From contig NC_037258.1 of NCBI RefSeq assembly GCF_000002425.4, positions 18,966,704 through 19,030,703 on the forward strand: a DNA stretch of 64,000 bases. The letters run 5' to 3'. Both the position numbers and the translations under genes were made by a program. Under the pieces are notes generated by a model that worked only from the letters and a program-made list of their open reading frames with translations, was not told the origin of the DNA and searched no databases. Numbering within the stretch: the first letter of the stretch is position 1; every line of letters starts with the position of its first letter. This DNA comes from Physcomitrium patens. Lineage: Eukaryota; Streptophyta; Bryopsida; Funariales; Funariaceae. This document shows positions 12,673 through 24,782 of this stretch, piece by piece.

Positions 12673-13770
12673 TGTCCCAGCCGGTAGGTCTCTAGATGTT
12701 ACAGAGAACCCCGAACAACCCAAACTGCTAATCTTCGATACCGCTTTATACTCATGATCTTGTATCCACTGACTGTCTCGTTAGATTAACCCAATAAATT
12801 TCATTCACTCTCCATACTCAATCCTATAGACACCCTTTTAATTCTTCATCACAGACGTAACTCGATTTCACAAAACAGTCAAGAGTAATCAAACCCACTT
12901 CATTAAAAATCCCGATTCACCATTACAACACTGACTTCAGCAATGATTGCCTCAGTCTTCCCAAAACCCTATGAAGAAAAAAAAACCCAATTCTCTGTCT
13001 TCTTTCCCCGCCCAAAGCAGGAAGCTAGCTTTCCTCCCTCCCCCCCCCCCCCATCCTTCAAAAACCTCCCCCCAAAACTTATTCTCTCCCCTAACCTTAT
13101 CCTCTGAATTTCTTCAATCTTCCATCTTGGATCCGAAATTGGCTCCCACCGTCAAAGCTTGGATCCAAAATTGGCTCTCGCCATCAGAGCTTTCCCCCCC
13201 GTTTTTACCTTTAAGAGATCCTTTTACCGAAAACAACGTTCCCTGAAACGGCACAGAGAACATGATAGCCTAAAATAGAATCAAAATCCCGTAATCGAGA
13301 CCACATTGAGTCGCCCGACCAATTCAGGTCTCATATTGGCTAAGAGTCCAGTAGTAAGACCCGGATGTCCCCATAATTGGATCAAATTGGTCCTTCACGT
13401 CAGATTGGCTGAGGCCCGTAGTAAGACCTGGATTTTCCCGTAATTAGACTGCATTGGGTTGTCCGGCCAATTCAGGTCTCATATTGGGTAAGAGGACCCG
13501 AATTGGATTCTTGAAATTGGATCCAATTGGCTCTTCGAACCAGGCTCACCCATCGTGTGAATTGGTCCTTTTTCTTCCTGTTGACTCTTGTTATTGGAAT
13601 CGAACGGAGCATTTCAGTATGCCCCGGCTGACTGTAACGGGTTGACTGAACCTGGCCACTCAGTATTTACACTGGAGTTGGTCGTTGCTCTCAATATTCG
13701 AGGTAACTGAACATTAATAAAAGTCCCCTTTCTTTATATTTTTACGGTATACTCGTGTTACAACACGACA
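12673..13770 (-). repeat. 3' LTR of E
   Basis: 1098 bp, almost the same as 20723-21816, with a C-run and a few point differences. It contains two partial copies of a short unit around CAGGTCTCATATTGG (about 13326 and 13470) that also occurs in the T1 gag-protease linker near 25090. The minus-strand purine tract GAGGGGGTGGA lies directly before its start. Confidence 0.85.
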
Positions 13771-13909
13771 TCCACCCCCTCTGAACCTGTGCATCCTTCG
13801 GTATGCACCAATTTACCCAATTGTTGTTTGATTTTGAAAATATCCTCTACGTCTTTGTCCAGTTCGTCTTCGTCACCTTCATTATCCAAATCACTTTCAA
13901 TCTCTTGCT
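13771..13909 (-). pseudogene. E integrase, extreme C-terminus
   Basis: A minus-strand frame continues the integrase tail after the F insertion. It is a strongly acidic stretch (DLDNEGDEDELDKDVED) ending in GVDVVL. The last codons and the stop (TAA) lie inside the 3' LTR, so the polypurine tract is also coding. Confidence 0.7.
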
Positions 13910-13954
13910 GCGGTGTCGTGTTGTGCCCACAAAAAAAAAAAATTGTTGCTGCAG

Positions 13955-14345
13955 TGTTGTGACCACAGAACAAAATTTTTTTGTTCAAGATACTACTTCA
14001 TACCCCGGTGATTCTTGGTCAACCATATATTACAGCTGTGAGGATGGAGACCAAAATTTTGGATGATGGATCAGCATGTGCCCGTATTAGAAGTCAAGAT
14101 GGGAAAAAAGCAGTGCAATTTCTAACAGTACCTGCAAATCATGAGTGCAATCGAAATTATTTACGAAGTGAATTACTACCAAGGGTCAGTTAAGAGTTTA
14201 AAGATTTTTGCACAGTACCACTATAGAGCGGGAATATAGTGGTACATCAAAGAAAGTATTCTCGCATGGAAAGAATAATATCTTTCATACAGGTGTTACA
14301 AAATTATATAGGAATGAATATGTTGTACATACACAACTTAGTGAC
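13955..14345 (+). pseudogene. Protease fragment carried by F
   Basis: A short stretch matching the C-terminal half of the E and G proteases (FVQDTTSYP, then ILDDGSACARIRS and the conserved VQFLTVPAN words). It is split over two frames, has lost its active-site part and is not functional. Confidence 0.75.
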
Positions 14346-14496
14346 TTACAAAATTGAGAGCAAAGAGGTGTGTAAAAATCTGAAAAAAAAAAAAAAAAAA
14401 AAAAAAAAAACAATATTGGGAAGGTTATATGAAGCCGACCACAACTTTGGTTCTTTTGGTGCATACCGGAGGATGCACAGGTTTAGAGGGGGTGGA

Positions 14497-15820
14497 TGTC
14501 GTGTTGTGGTTCGGCTACTATATGAAAATAATGTAATTATGTATTTAATATATAATTTATTAAGTAACATGGTAAGAGCCATGTTAATAGATTTTAGTTG
14601 GTTGTAGGATATAATTTGATTATTACTTTGAAAAGAGGTTGTTTAAAAAGATTACTATAGAATTTTTATAACTTTAATTTCTTTTTAATAGTGGCTTTTA
14701 AGATTGGTTTTGGTTGATAGTAACTTGTAAATATTTAGAGTCACCTTTGTTAGACATTGGTGATATTTTAAAAACTTATTTTGGTTCTTTTATTTGGTGT
14801 TTAGAGCATACATTATGTAAATCTTATAAGAAAAAGGATTGAAGAAGGATTTTGGTAGCAAAGGGATAATTAGGGCACCAATATAGATGAATGGAGATGA
14901 AAAATAACAATCTCCATTCCTATTGGTCAAAAATCATGACCAATGGGCTTTGAGGAGGCTGCCCGAGGCCATATTAGGGATTAGGGTTAGTTTCCGGCGG
15001 CCATTCGAACTTTGAAGGCTAGGGTTAGAAGGTTTAGGTTTTTGGATATGGTTTTGGTGCAAGTTTTGTGTCATTTGGGGTTTATATGAAGAAGTTATAG
15101 GCGCTCAAAGTTAAGGTGTAAGTTTTCGACGTACTGTCACTCTTTTGAGCATACCGCACGCGTACGGACAGCAAACGAGGATCGGCGACCGGATTTGAAG
15201 AGAATACTTTTTCGGCTACAGTTTGTGCATATTGTTTATCGAATTCCAAGCTTTTATGAAGGAGATATTGGGAGTTGAAGTCAGCGCATGATATCTAAGG
15301 GTAGTAAGTAGCCCGAATTCCTTGTGCTAGTGATTTGAGCTATATCTTAGACAATTTGATGAGGTTTTAGCTCACAATTTTCAAGATTGAGTGTAATCTT
15401 GTTATAAAGCTTTCTATACAAGTTTAGTGTGATTTGGAGTTCGGGTTTTTGAGACATAAGGAAAATAGTTTTCGGGTGCTTGTAAATTAGGGTTTGGAAA
15501 GTCTGCTAGATGCCAGATGATCGGGAGTGAATTTGCGGTTGGTTTTTTTTGTGGTACAAGTTAAGTATAGCATCTAGCTTAGATAGAAATTTGAAACAAA
15601 GTGAACGGTTGGATCAACATATATGAATTTCCAAAGTCTGATGTAAAAAAGTCTTTGGCGGGAAGAAATATATTTTGAAGAATTTCAATATATTTTGAGT
15701 TTTTATACAAAACAAAGACCTTTTTTTTTGGGAGCTAAGGCATTATATACAAAGGAAACCTAAACTCTCTACAGCTAGATACCCCGTGTATTCCCAGAAT
15801 GAGAAACACGTCACACGACA
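14497..15820 (+). repeat. 3' LTR of F (G-type LTR)
   Basis: 1324 bp, starting TGTCGTGTTGTGGTTCGG and ending CACGTCACACGACA. It is similar throughout to LTRs A and C of element G and is the only full LTR of F. Confidence 0.85.
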
Positions 15821-15824
15821 GTGG

Positions 15825-18800
15825 AATCTCTATACCTTTATTAAAGTCTTCCATATTCATCTCCGCGTGTCTTCGTTTAAATATTTTTACTCGCTTCTCT
15901 ACAATTGGTATTTTCAATTTTGTACCATCTAACTCCCGTAACGAGTAAGTCGCATTATCATGAATAGTTGTTACTACATATGGTCCAAATCAACGTTTTA
16001 AAAATTTCCGCAAAGTACTATGTTGATTATCCAGACTATTGTCATAAACAAGTACCCAGTCACCTTCCTCGATTGCTTTTGGTCTCAATTGATGTTGCTT
16101 ATCGAATCACGCCTTGTTTTGTAACCTTGCTCTTTTTAACCTTCCAAATGCTATCTGGACATCTTCCGTTCTTTGCTCCAATTGTCGAATCCTAATAGCC
16201 AGAAGTTCTTCTCTTGGCAATCCATCTTCCTATGGTAGCATACTCCAAGTAAGTACCTTTTCTTCAATCGGCATAATTGGTTTTCGACTTGTCATAAGTT
16301 CTATTGGCATATATCCTGTCACCGAACTATGTGTTGTTCGATCAGTCCATAATGCAAATGACAAAAGCCGTGGCCACTCTTTAACTTTCCCATTACAAGC
16401 TTTAATTAATACTTTCACAATCGGCGGGTGACCGCGTTCGCTTTTTGTATTCCCTTCCGGATTATAAGCAGTAGCCAGTGATAGTTTAACTCCACATCTT
16501 TCAAAGAACTTACGAGCTTCTTGTGCATTTAATTCTCCACGATCTGCAGTGATTTTTCCTATGCACCCGTAACGGCAAATGACATCTTCAAGCAAAAACC
16601 TACAAATCCCCTCTGTAGATTTTGTCCTCAATGCTCTTCCTTCTACTTGATTTGATAAATCTTCACGAGCTAAAACCAAATATCTCATCTGCCATAACCC
16701 AACTGGCATAATAACCAAATCAACAACCCATTTAAAATGAATAGTCAGAGGATACGTAGGATGAAGACCATCTCGATGTCGGATATTAGAATACGATTGA
16801 CAGATTTCACATGACTCTACAAATGAGAGCACATCTCGATACATATTTTTCCACCAATATCGTTCCTTGAGTTTAGCAAAAGTAGCCCAGATTTCTCTAT
16901 GCCATGCCCATAAACTATCATGAAACTCCTTTAATAATTTTAGTTTTTCTTCCTTTTTGCCTATCACTCGTCGTGGCATCCCAATTCCATTCTTCGGACT
17001 CTTCCATAAGAATCCATCTCGAAGTAAAAATCCATATGCCTTTTTTCTTATTTGTTTGAATTTTTCTGTAGACCAATTCTCCTGCTTAGTCAAGGTATTC
17101 AAGTAATGACCAATATCCAATAATTCTCCTTCATAAGATTCTTCAAGAAATAGCTTGTCTTCCCTGTTGAGATTTGATATTGAATAGAATTTCAATCCGA
17201 CATCATCAATGTCTTCAATCATTTTGTCCTCTCTCTCGTATCTTGCTCGAGATAGCATGTTTGCTACTAAATTGTCTTTCCCAGTGATATGCTTAAATTC
17301 TGGATTTAGTGACTTAATATAAGCAATCCATCTCAACATTGCAATATCTGGCGTTGAACAGTTAATAATCATTCCAAGCAATGGCAAGCAATCTGTTTCA
17401 ATTACTACTACAGCCCCAATCAAATAGTCCTTTTTAGCTTTCATAGCCGAAACAACTCTCCAAAGTTCTCTTTTGACTTGCGAATATGCACGCTGACGAA
17501 TACTTAAAACTTTAATCCCAAATCGAACTGCAAATCTATTTCCATTTAAATCATCTTGACCTAGAGCCCATCCAATGGCAATTGGACTAGCGTCCACACT
17601 AAGAATCACAGGTCTATTGCACTTATAATCAACCTTCTTCAATATTGGAGGTGACATCAATAATTTCTTCAATCTTTGCATTGCCTGAATATACCTTTCT
17701 TCCCATTTAAATCGGTAACCCTTGCATAACAGTTCATATAATGGATCCGCTATGTGAGCAAAATGAGGGATCCAGATTTGATAAAATACACATGTACCCA
17801 AAAACCTGCGAACCTCTGTTAAAGAATCACAATCCTCTTTCATCCTTCCAATTGCATCAACTTTAGTCGGATCTGGTTTTCTTCCGTAAGATCCACATAA
17901 ATGTCCAACAATCACCACCTCTCGTACTCCAAATACGGACTTCATATCCGATAATGTAAGATGAACTTCTCTAAGCCGAGTTAAAATCTTTTTACAATCG
18001 TGTATATGATCAACAACATATTTGCGACACCCCCTCGTATCTAAAGTTTCATCTTTGTCTCCTTCTCTGCACCTTTTTATAGGAACATCATCCAAAAAAG
18101 GCATAGTCTTTTTTGGAATAAAATCTCTCAATACCTTATTCATCCCACTCATCATATGCGCAACTAAGTTGGTCACGCCTTGAAGAAGAGTGCACATTCT
18201 AACCAATCCAAGTGGTGTCCTTATTGTTGTCATATCTCTACTTCCTTCGACAAGTTGAAATTGATCATAACCTGAATATAAGTCACCCATTGAATAGATC
18301 GCCCTTCAGGCAAACGCCTCAGCAAATTCATCCACAATAGGTCCAATTCTTGCATTCCTGACAGTTACTGCATTCACCGTTTGCATATCTTGAATAAACC
18401 GTAGTGACCCATTCTTCTTAGGTACAGTAAACCATCAACTAGAATACGGCGCAAATGAGGTTCCAATATTTTCATCTTTATCTTTTCTTTCAATAGTTCC
18501 ACCAATTTTGGTAAATGTGCCCTCGGTACTGGAATCGGTCTTAGATTCCAAGATACATGCGGTATAGTGAAGATAACCATAGGTGTTATAATATTTGGAT
18601 CCACACACTCAATTTCATGAGATCCGAAAGCAAACGATCTACCTTGTTTAGCCAACATTTTTTTGAAGCAAGTAATTTCCTCCGGCAATAAAGAAACATC
18701 AGAACCAATCATCAATTCTTCAAAAGTCTCTTTAATAAACTGATGTCCAATACTCATTGGATCTCTTAAACTTGCTTCTTTTGATGCTTCTCCCATTTGT

Positions 18801-18982
18801 TCTTTAGAATCTTGTGGTAATGGTCCGGCAACAGGCTTTACCTTCTTATCTGTCATTTTATATCTCGTCTCTACAGTGACTTTTGGTGCTTGAAAAGATT
18901 CAAGTATGGTATAAACCTCTTTTGAATGAATCTCAACAATCTTATCATTATCTCCTAACCCAATAGATGTAATCAATTCCAA
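15825..18982 (-). pseudogene. Element E pol: RT, RNase H and integrase
   Basis: The frame 18982-18374 holds the protease-RT linker and RT fingers. A frame break near 18430 and a stop near 18305 follow. Then comes a 686-codon open segment (18290-16230). That segment has RT with the catalytic box FLDD near 18100, RNase H (SVDASPIAIGWALG near 17590 and ETDCLPLLGMI near 17390), an integrase HHCC zinc region (about 16950-16790) and the core up to TSRKPIMPIE. After two stops the tail includes a GPY/F-like module (FGPYVVTTIHDNATYSL, about 15985). The long open segment makes this the youngest-looking pol in the window. Confidence 0.85.
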
Positions 18983-19218
18983 TGAATCTTCCAGTCCATT
19001 TTCTTCATAAACACCTAAAATCCTCTAATCATCTTGCAATGTCCCTAACTTGCATAATTGTCCTTCAATATCATATAATCTTTTTCTTTCTTTTCTTTTA
19101 AAATCATTAACTTTCTTATACATAATATTTCCATCCTCCAATACACCAATAAAACTCGCATCAAAGGCACCTTCATCTCGCAAGAGTACCTCCTCTTTTG
19201 TACCTCCATAATCTCGCT

Positions 19219-19686
19219 TTACTGTGGTACCTCCCCAAAATCCTTAAATCCTTCAACAATCTTTGGCAATGGTTTCTCCCTCAACCTATCTCGATTCCGT
19301 TCATGATTAGGAGGTACTGTTAGAAATTGTACAGCTTTCCTCCCATCTTCGCTCCGTACCCTTGCATAAGCAGAACCATCGTCAAGTACTTTTGTTTCCA
19401 TCCGTATTGCCGTAATATAAGGTTGTCCTAAAATCAACGGATAAGACGTTGTATCTTGAACAAAGAAATGTTGCTCCGTCGCAACATCTCCAATCCAAAT
19501 TTTGACATCTGGACAAGCTCCATATAATTCGCCCCGTATGTTATTAGCTACTCGAATTGCCCATCCATGTTCCATATTAATTGGCCATTTTTGCTTCTTA
19601 TAAAGATCTTTAGACATGAGATTTATTTCAGAACCATGGTCGACTAAAGCAACAATTGGTTCTTCTATATCTCCTACTTTCACCAA
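19219..19686 (-). pseudogene. Element E aspartic protease
   Basis: 155 open codons with ALVDHGSEINLMS as the active-site region, then the conserved FFVQDTTSYPLILGQPYI stretch. The triad D-H-G in place of D-S/T-G is also seen in element G, so it is a family feature and not a chance mutation. It lies between gag and RT in the usual order. Stops upstream and downstream disconnect it from gag and pol. Confidence 0.8.
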
Positions 19687-19890
19687 TACCTCAGTAGTTG
19701 CTCTTGCTCAATGCTTTCGAGTATAATGGCTCAAAGTTTCCATTTTCTTATCACTATAATCTTCGAAATGTACTCGTTGATTATACCCATTCTTTTCATT
19801 TGTTGGTTGCTTGTAACCAATATCAACCTCCTCTTCTTCTTTATATATTCTTGCATCAATAGCATGACTCATTCCAGTTTCACCCATTAA

Positions 19891-20722
19891 TTACCTCTTT
19901 CGCTTAATGCCGTCAATGATAACATCATGAAACTCCTTCTTTGCAATTTCCAAAACTTCTTTCAATATGAATTCCACCTTAGTGTTTAATATACGTTCTT
20001 CCAACACCCCTTTCAAATTTGCTGCCGCTTCAATGTCAAAAAGTAGCTTATAAGCAATTGATTTGTCCTTATCTTTTGTCTCCTTTGTTTTTTCTCCCAA
20101 TAATGCTGAGGTATCTTTTACAGGCAATTCTTGTGAAGCTGCCTCCCGAGCCTTGTCTCCTCGAGTTTGCCTCTTAGAAGAATTTCCTTCTCTTGTATCA
20201 TCAAAATTTCCTCGTCTCTTTTCTTCCATCAAAGCTTCATGTTGGCTCTTAGCAATATATGCATGAACTGAAAGAGACTCAACAGGATCCTCCCAACCTG
20301 TTCTACTTCATATTGTAGCTGTAGTCCTCAATAATGCTTCTCGAGGTAATTTCCCTTCTTGCATTCTAGAAACGACAGAAGCCCAAAATTCACTAGTTTT
20401 CGTACTTCCACCAATTTCATCATCTACTCTAGCACCATAACTTGCACTTTCTTATGCTGCTGTTTCATGCTCTTTTAGATAATCTTGAATCAATGCTCTC
20501 ATTCCTCCCTTGCCAAAATTGGTTTGAAGAAGATCATCCCTATCTTTCAATGCTATCTTTCCATCTTTCCAACAAATAATTCCCTGCCGTATCATATTAT
20601 TAAATTCATTGCAATCTTTTCTAGTGTGTGAAGCATCATCACACCAAATGCATCTTTGTACATATCCTTGTTTTGAAACATTCTTCGAATTATTTATAGA
20701 AGTATTCTCTTCAAGTCCATTT
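19891..20722 (-). pseudogene. Element E gag, C-terminal part with zinc knuckle
   Basis: It begins almost at the inner edge of the 5' LTR. An intact CCHC box (CIWCDDASHTRKDC) lies near 20640. The open piece 20232-19891 is a lysine- and glutamate-rich linker similar to 7120-7540 in element G. The capsid part is absent, so E lost the 5' half of its gag together with the leader. Confidence 0.75.
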
Positions 20723-21816
20723 TGTCCCAGCCGGTAGGTCTCTAGATGTTACAGAGAACCCCGAACAACCCAAACTGCTAATCTTCGATACCGCTTTACA
20801 CTCATGATCTTGTATCCACTGATTGTCTCGTTAGATTAATCCAATAAATTTCATTCACTCTGCATACTCAATCCTATAGACACCCTTTTAATTCTTCATC
20901 ACAGACGTAACTCGATTTCACAAAACAGCCAAGAGTAATCAAACCCACTTCATTAAAAATCCCGATTCACCATTACAACACTAACTTCAGCAATGATTGC
21001 CTCAGTCTTCCCAAAACCCTATGAAGAAAAAAAAATCCAATTCTCTGTCTTCTTTCCCCGCCCAAAGCAGGAAGCTAGCTCTCCCCCCCCCCCCCCTCCA
21101 TCCTTCAAAAACCTCCCCCCAAAACTTATTCTCTCCCCTAACCTTATTCTCTGAATTTCTTCAATCTTCCATCTTGGATCCGAAATTGGCTCCCACCGTC
21201 AGAGCTTGGATCCAAAATTGGCTCTCGCCATCAGAGCTTTCTCCCTCGTTTTTACCTTTAAGAGATCCTTTTACCGAAAACAACGTTCCCTGAAATGGCA
21301 CAGAGAACAGGACAGCCTAAAACAAAATCAAAATCCCGTAATCGAGACCACATTGAGTCGCCCGACCAATTCAGGTCTCATATTGGCTAAGAGTCCATTA
21401 GTAAGACCCGGATGTCCCCATAATTGGATCAAATTGGTCCTTCACGTCAGATTGGCTGAGGCCCGTAGTAAGACCTGGATTTTCCCGTAATTAGACTGTA
21501 TTGGGTTGTCCGGCCAATTCAGGTCTCATATTGGGTAAGAGGACCCGAATTGGATTCTTGAAATTGGATCCAATTGGCTCTTCAAACCAGGCTCACCCAT
21601 CGTGTGAATTGGTCCTTTTTCTTCTTGCTGACTCTCGTTATTGGAATCGAATGGAGCATTTCAGTATGCCCCGGCTGATTGTAACGGGGTGACTGAACCT
21701 GACCACTCAGTATTTGCACTGGAGTTGGTCGTTGCTCTCAATATTCGAGGTAACTGAACATTAATAAAAGTCCCCTTTCTTTATATTTTCACGATATACT
21801 CGTGTTACAACATGAC
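20723..21816 (-). repeat. 5' LTR of E
   Basis: 1094 bp, nearly identical to 12673-13770. The high LTR similarity compared with the other elements suggests E inserted late. Its outer flank on this side is the T1 integrase (reading SDRG). Confidence 0.85.
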
Positions 21817-22505
21817 ACCGCGATCGCTAACCAATTCCTTTGGACACCCAAATCAAGTAATAATATTCTCATATAGAAAAGTGGCCACCGTACTGGCATT
21901 ATCATTACGGGTTGCAATAGCCTTCGCCCATTTGATACATAATCTGTAGCGACTAAAATATACCACTTTTGTCCATGTCTCGATGTTGGTGCAATGGGTC
22001 CAACAAAATCCATTTCTCATTTTTCAAATGGTGCCTCTGCCAAGATTGGTATTAACGGCATCACTGAAATATCCGTGGGTCGGCCAATTTGTTGACAGGG
22101 ATCACAACAACGAACAAATTGGTGCACATCAAAAAACATTGTGGGCCACCAATATCCGGCCATTAAAGCCTTACGAGCATTACTATCTCCCGCAAAATAC
22201 CCACCACAACTATCTAAATGACATCCCTCTAGTATCAATTGTATTTCACTAGAAAAGATGCAACGGCGTAGAATTCCATCCCGACATTGCTTATACAAGG
22301 CGTCTTCCATCATCGTATATGGTGCACTTTTTAAAATCATCCGTTTCTTGAGTTTCTCACTATATGTAGGTAGAAATGTTTGAAATGTCAAATATTGAAT
22401 CAATTCACTATAGTCGATTGTAATCACTTCGACGGCAAATAACTTTGCGTCAGGAAGTGTATCATTAATAGGCTCATTACCCAAGATATTGGACAATAGG
22501 GACAA
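21817..22505 (-). pseudogene. T1 integrase, N-terminal zinc region and first half of the core
   Basis: An open piece at 22505-22017 carries the HHCC zinc region (CHLDSCGGYFAGD…CCDPCQQIGRPT). The core begins with MDFVGPIAP at 22013, and after a frame change reaches SDRG near 21825, where E interrupts it. The remainder lies at 12488-11890. Confidence 0.85.
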
Positions 22506-22715
22506 GTGATCCGCATTGGCATGTTTCTTTTCTGGTCATACATTGATAGTAAAATTAAATTCTTGAAGTAATAACACCCATCAAGCTATGCGTCCACTCA
22601 ATTGAGGCTTATTAATCATGTATTTAAAGGCATCATGATCCACATAAAAGACAAATGGATATCCAAGCAAATAGTGCCAAAATTTCTGAATCGAGTATAT
22701 CATACCCAACGCTTC

Positions 22716-23018
22716 TCATTCAATAGTAGTGTAATTATGTTCGGTAGCTACCAATTGCCAAGTAGCATAATAGATAGGATGATCCAGATCCTGGTCATCC
22801 TTCTGACTTAGCACCGATCCAATAGCCACATTGGATGCATCAACATACACATGAAAGGGCTCATTCCAACGAGGGACCATCAATATTGGTGCAGACACCA
22901 ATTTTGACTTCAATACTTCAAAGGCCACAATACACTCCATGGTCCAGATGGGACTAGTCCCATCTAACGGAGGATTCTTCAGTAAGTTCGTTAAAGGTTG
23001 ACAAATAACTACAAACAA
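22716..23018 (-). pseudogene. T1 RNase H
   Basis: Matches the RNase H start of Ty3/gypsy pol (VYVDASNVAIGSVLSQ, then HPIYYAT and TEHNYTTIE). Frames between this and RT (23040-23260) and after it (22700-22510) are broken. Confidence 0.8.
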
Positions 23019-23261
23019 ACGAATAAATCGTCAATAATAACTAACATGGCAGATGAATCCTCGAACACCAAAGATCGTCTCTGGTCTGGACAAGTTCATT
23101 ATATGTGTCACTTTGTCCGGATCCATAGTGATACTATGGCTAGAGATGATATGTCCTAATAATTTTCGTGACGGAATATCGAATTGATACTTATCCAAGT
23201 TCAACGATATTCCAAACTAAGCATACTCAGTCAAGCATTTTTCGAGATAATTAAGATGATC

Positions 23262-23711
23262 TTATTTTGTACTGAATGCACAGAAGTCATCTAAAAAGAT
23301 CTCCATAAACAACTGGAGATAGTCTTGGAAGGCCTGAGTCATCACTCTCTGAAACATGGTTGGGACGTTATATAACCCAAAAGGCATCTTACGATAAGCG
23401 AATGTGCCCCAATCCATAGTAAAGGTCGTCTTGAGTTGATCTTCCATTGCAATTTGAACCTGATTATATCCAAAAAATCCATCTAGGAACGAATAACATT
23501 CATGACCTGCTACAGCGTCCAATATACTATTCGTGAAGGACAATGGAAAGTAATCTTTCTTGGTGGCCGCATTAAGTTTCCGAAAATCCTGACAAATTTG
23601 GATTTTTCCATTCTTTTTTGGCACCATCATGATTGGAGAAATCCACTCACTATTTGGTACCGGGTAAATAAAACCAACCGCAAGAAGCTTGTCCAATTCC
23701 TCCTTCACCAT
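23262..23711 (-). pseudogene. T1 reverse transcriptase core
   Basis: 149 open codons with the ordered RT motifs SPIMMVPKKNGKIQICQDFR, FSFLDG-type box (SFLDGFFGYNQ), MPFGLYNVPTMFQRVM and the catalytic FLDD. The thumb continues in broken frames to about 23040. An upstream linker (24302-23745) leads from the protease. Confidence 0.85.
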
Positions 23712-23744
23712 GAGGAAAAATTTAGGATTAAGGCGATGTTGCCT

Positions 23745-24302
23745 CTACCGGATCGGTTTAGCGTTCTCCTCTAAAATGATATGATGCTCACAGACTTCAG
23801 CGGGAATACCTTTTAAATCATCATAAGTCCAAGCAAAAGTAAATTTATGATGCAAGAAAAATTCGGTCCAGTAGGTCAACTCTTGTTCTTTAATACCTTC
23901 GTAGACCTTAATTATCCGAGGTTCTATTGTGGTCACCAAGTTGATAGTTTGACATAAAGGTGCAATGGCGATGTTCTGTTTCAATCCCCAACCTGGTTTA
24001 AAGTCAGTCGATAAGTTTGACATGTACAAAGTATTGAATCTTGTGTCCATGGCACTAACATAGTGCACATTATACTTGGTCATCCAATCAATACTAACAT
24101 AATCCGAGTTTTCTGAGTCTGTCAGGTATATCAAGTACTCCCGCAGACCTCCACATTGGTACACCACTCCAGGGTGTAGAGCTGCCTCCACTGGTGCCTC
24201 CGTAATTGGTGCTGTTGTGTTGTCATCAGAGCTAAGCTCATCGTCCGAGGTTAATTCAGATGCTGGCAATTGAGACTCCCCATGATAGTATATTGGGTAC
24301 AT
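23745..24302 (-). pseudogene. T1 protease-RT linker
   Basis: 185 open codons with an acidic start and the conserved end EHHIILEENAKPIR, which directly precedes RT in Ty3/gypsy pol. It is separated from RT by a stop (near 23742) and from the protease by a break. Confidence 0.65.
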
Positions 24303-24431
24303 TTATAACACCATTTTGTCTCCGCCCTTACCAATTATCAAAGTATCCCAACTCCAATCGTTCTTGGCCTTTGTTTAATAAAGCCAGGGTCGTCCCAATA
24401 AAATTGGATATGATAAAGTCAAACATTGTAA

Positions 24432-24749
24432 TTAAAAGACGATATAGTCGATTACATATGCAATACCAGCAATCATAGTTTGAATACTCTGTAAGATATC
24501 CATTGATTTAACCCTGCTATGATCTGCCATCCGTAATACTAATATCGTGGGTACTAAGTGTTCCAAATCTAAAGCATCCATTATATCAGCATTTATTAAA
24601 TTGACGCTGGAACCACCATCCACCTGAACACCCGAGATCATAACACCGTCAATCAAAACATCGATGGTTGGTGCACCTGGGTCAGGGTTCAAACTAACTT
24701 CACAAACTTCTTTATTACGGTGCTTATGCAGTGTTAACAATGAATTCAA
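24432..24749 (-). pseudogene. T1 aspartic protease
   Basis: 105 codons with IDVLIDGVMISGVQVDGGSS. The active-site region is D-G-G-S, a form common in Tat-type elements, followed by VNLI and the hydrophobic VLRMAD stretch. It lies between the gag linker and the RT linker, as expected. Confidence 0.75.
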
Positions 24750-24782
24750 TGTAGAACGGCACTCTGGTGCGACCGCTAGAAG

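Larger units (their letters stand above)
13910..15824 (+). mobile_element. F: deletion derivative of a G-type element inside E
   Basis: F lies in plus orientation within the E integrase tail. It starts with only the first bases of a G-type LTR (TGTCGTGTTGTG at 13914), then an A-run, then a protease fragment (13955-14345), an A-run (about 14382-14410), the internal 3' end with its purine tract (14480-14496) and a full G-type LTR (14497-15820). It is flanked by GCGG (13910-13913) and GTGG (15821-15824), a 4-bp target duplication with one change. Dropping F and one copy restores the E frame. Confidence 0.8.
12673..21816 (-). mobile_element. Element E: Ty3/gypsy element related to G, interrupted by F
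   Basis: Two closely similar LTRs of about 1.1 kb (12673-13770 and 20723-21816) begin TGTCRTGTTGTAACACG in minus reading and end GGCTGGGACA. Between them on the minus strand are a 5'-truncated gag, protease, RT, RNase H and integrase. Proteins match element G, but the LTR body differs except for the first dozen bases. The 5' end of the internal region is deleted, because the gag zinc knuckle begins almost at the 5' LTR and no primer site is visible. It sits in the T1 integrase core. Confidence 0.85.

Noticed and set aside
12947-13246. Proline- and serine-rich 99-codon frame, repeated at 20997-21293
   Set aside because: It lies in both LTRs of E and is antisense to the element. Repetition is due to the LTR pair.
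14382-14410. A-run as the poly(A) tail of a LINE or SINE
   Set aside because: It lies at a deletion point inside the LTR element F, with G-type sequence on both sides.
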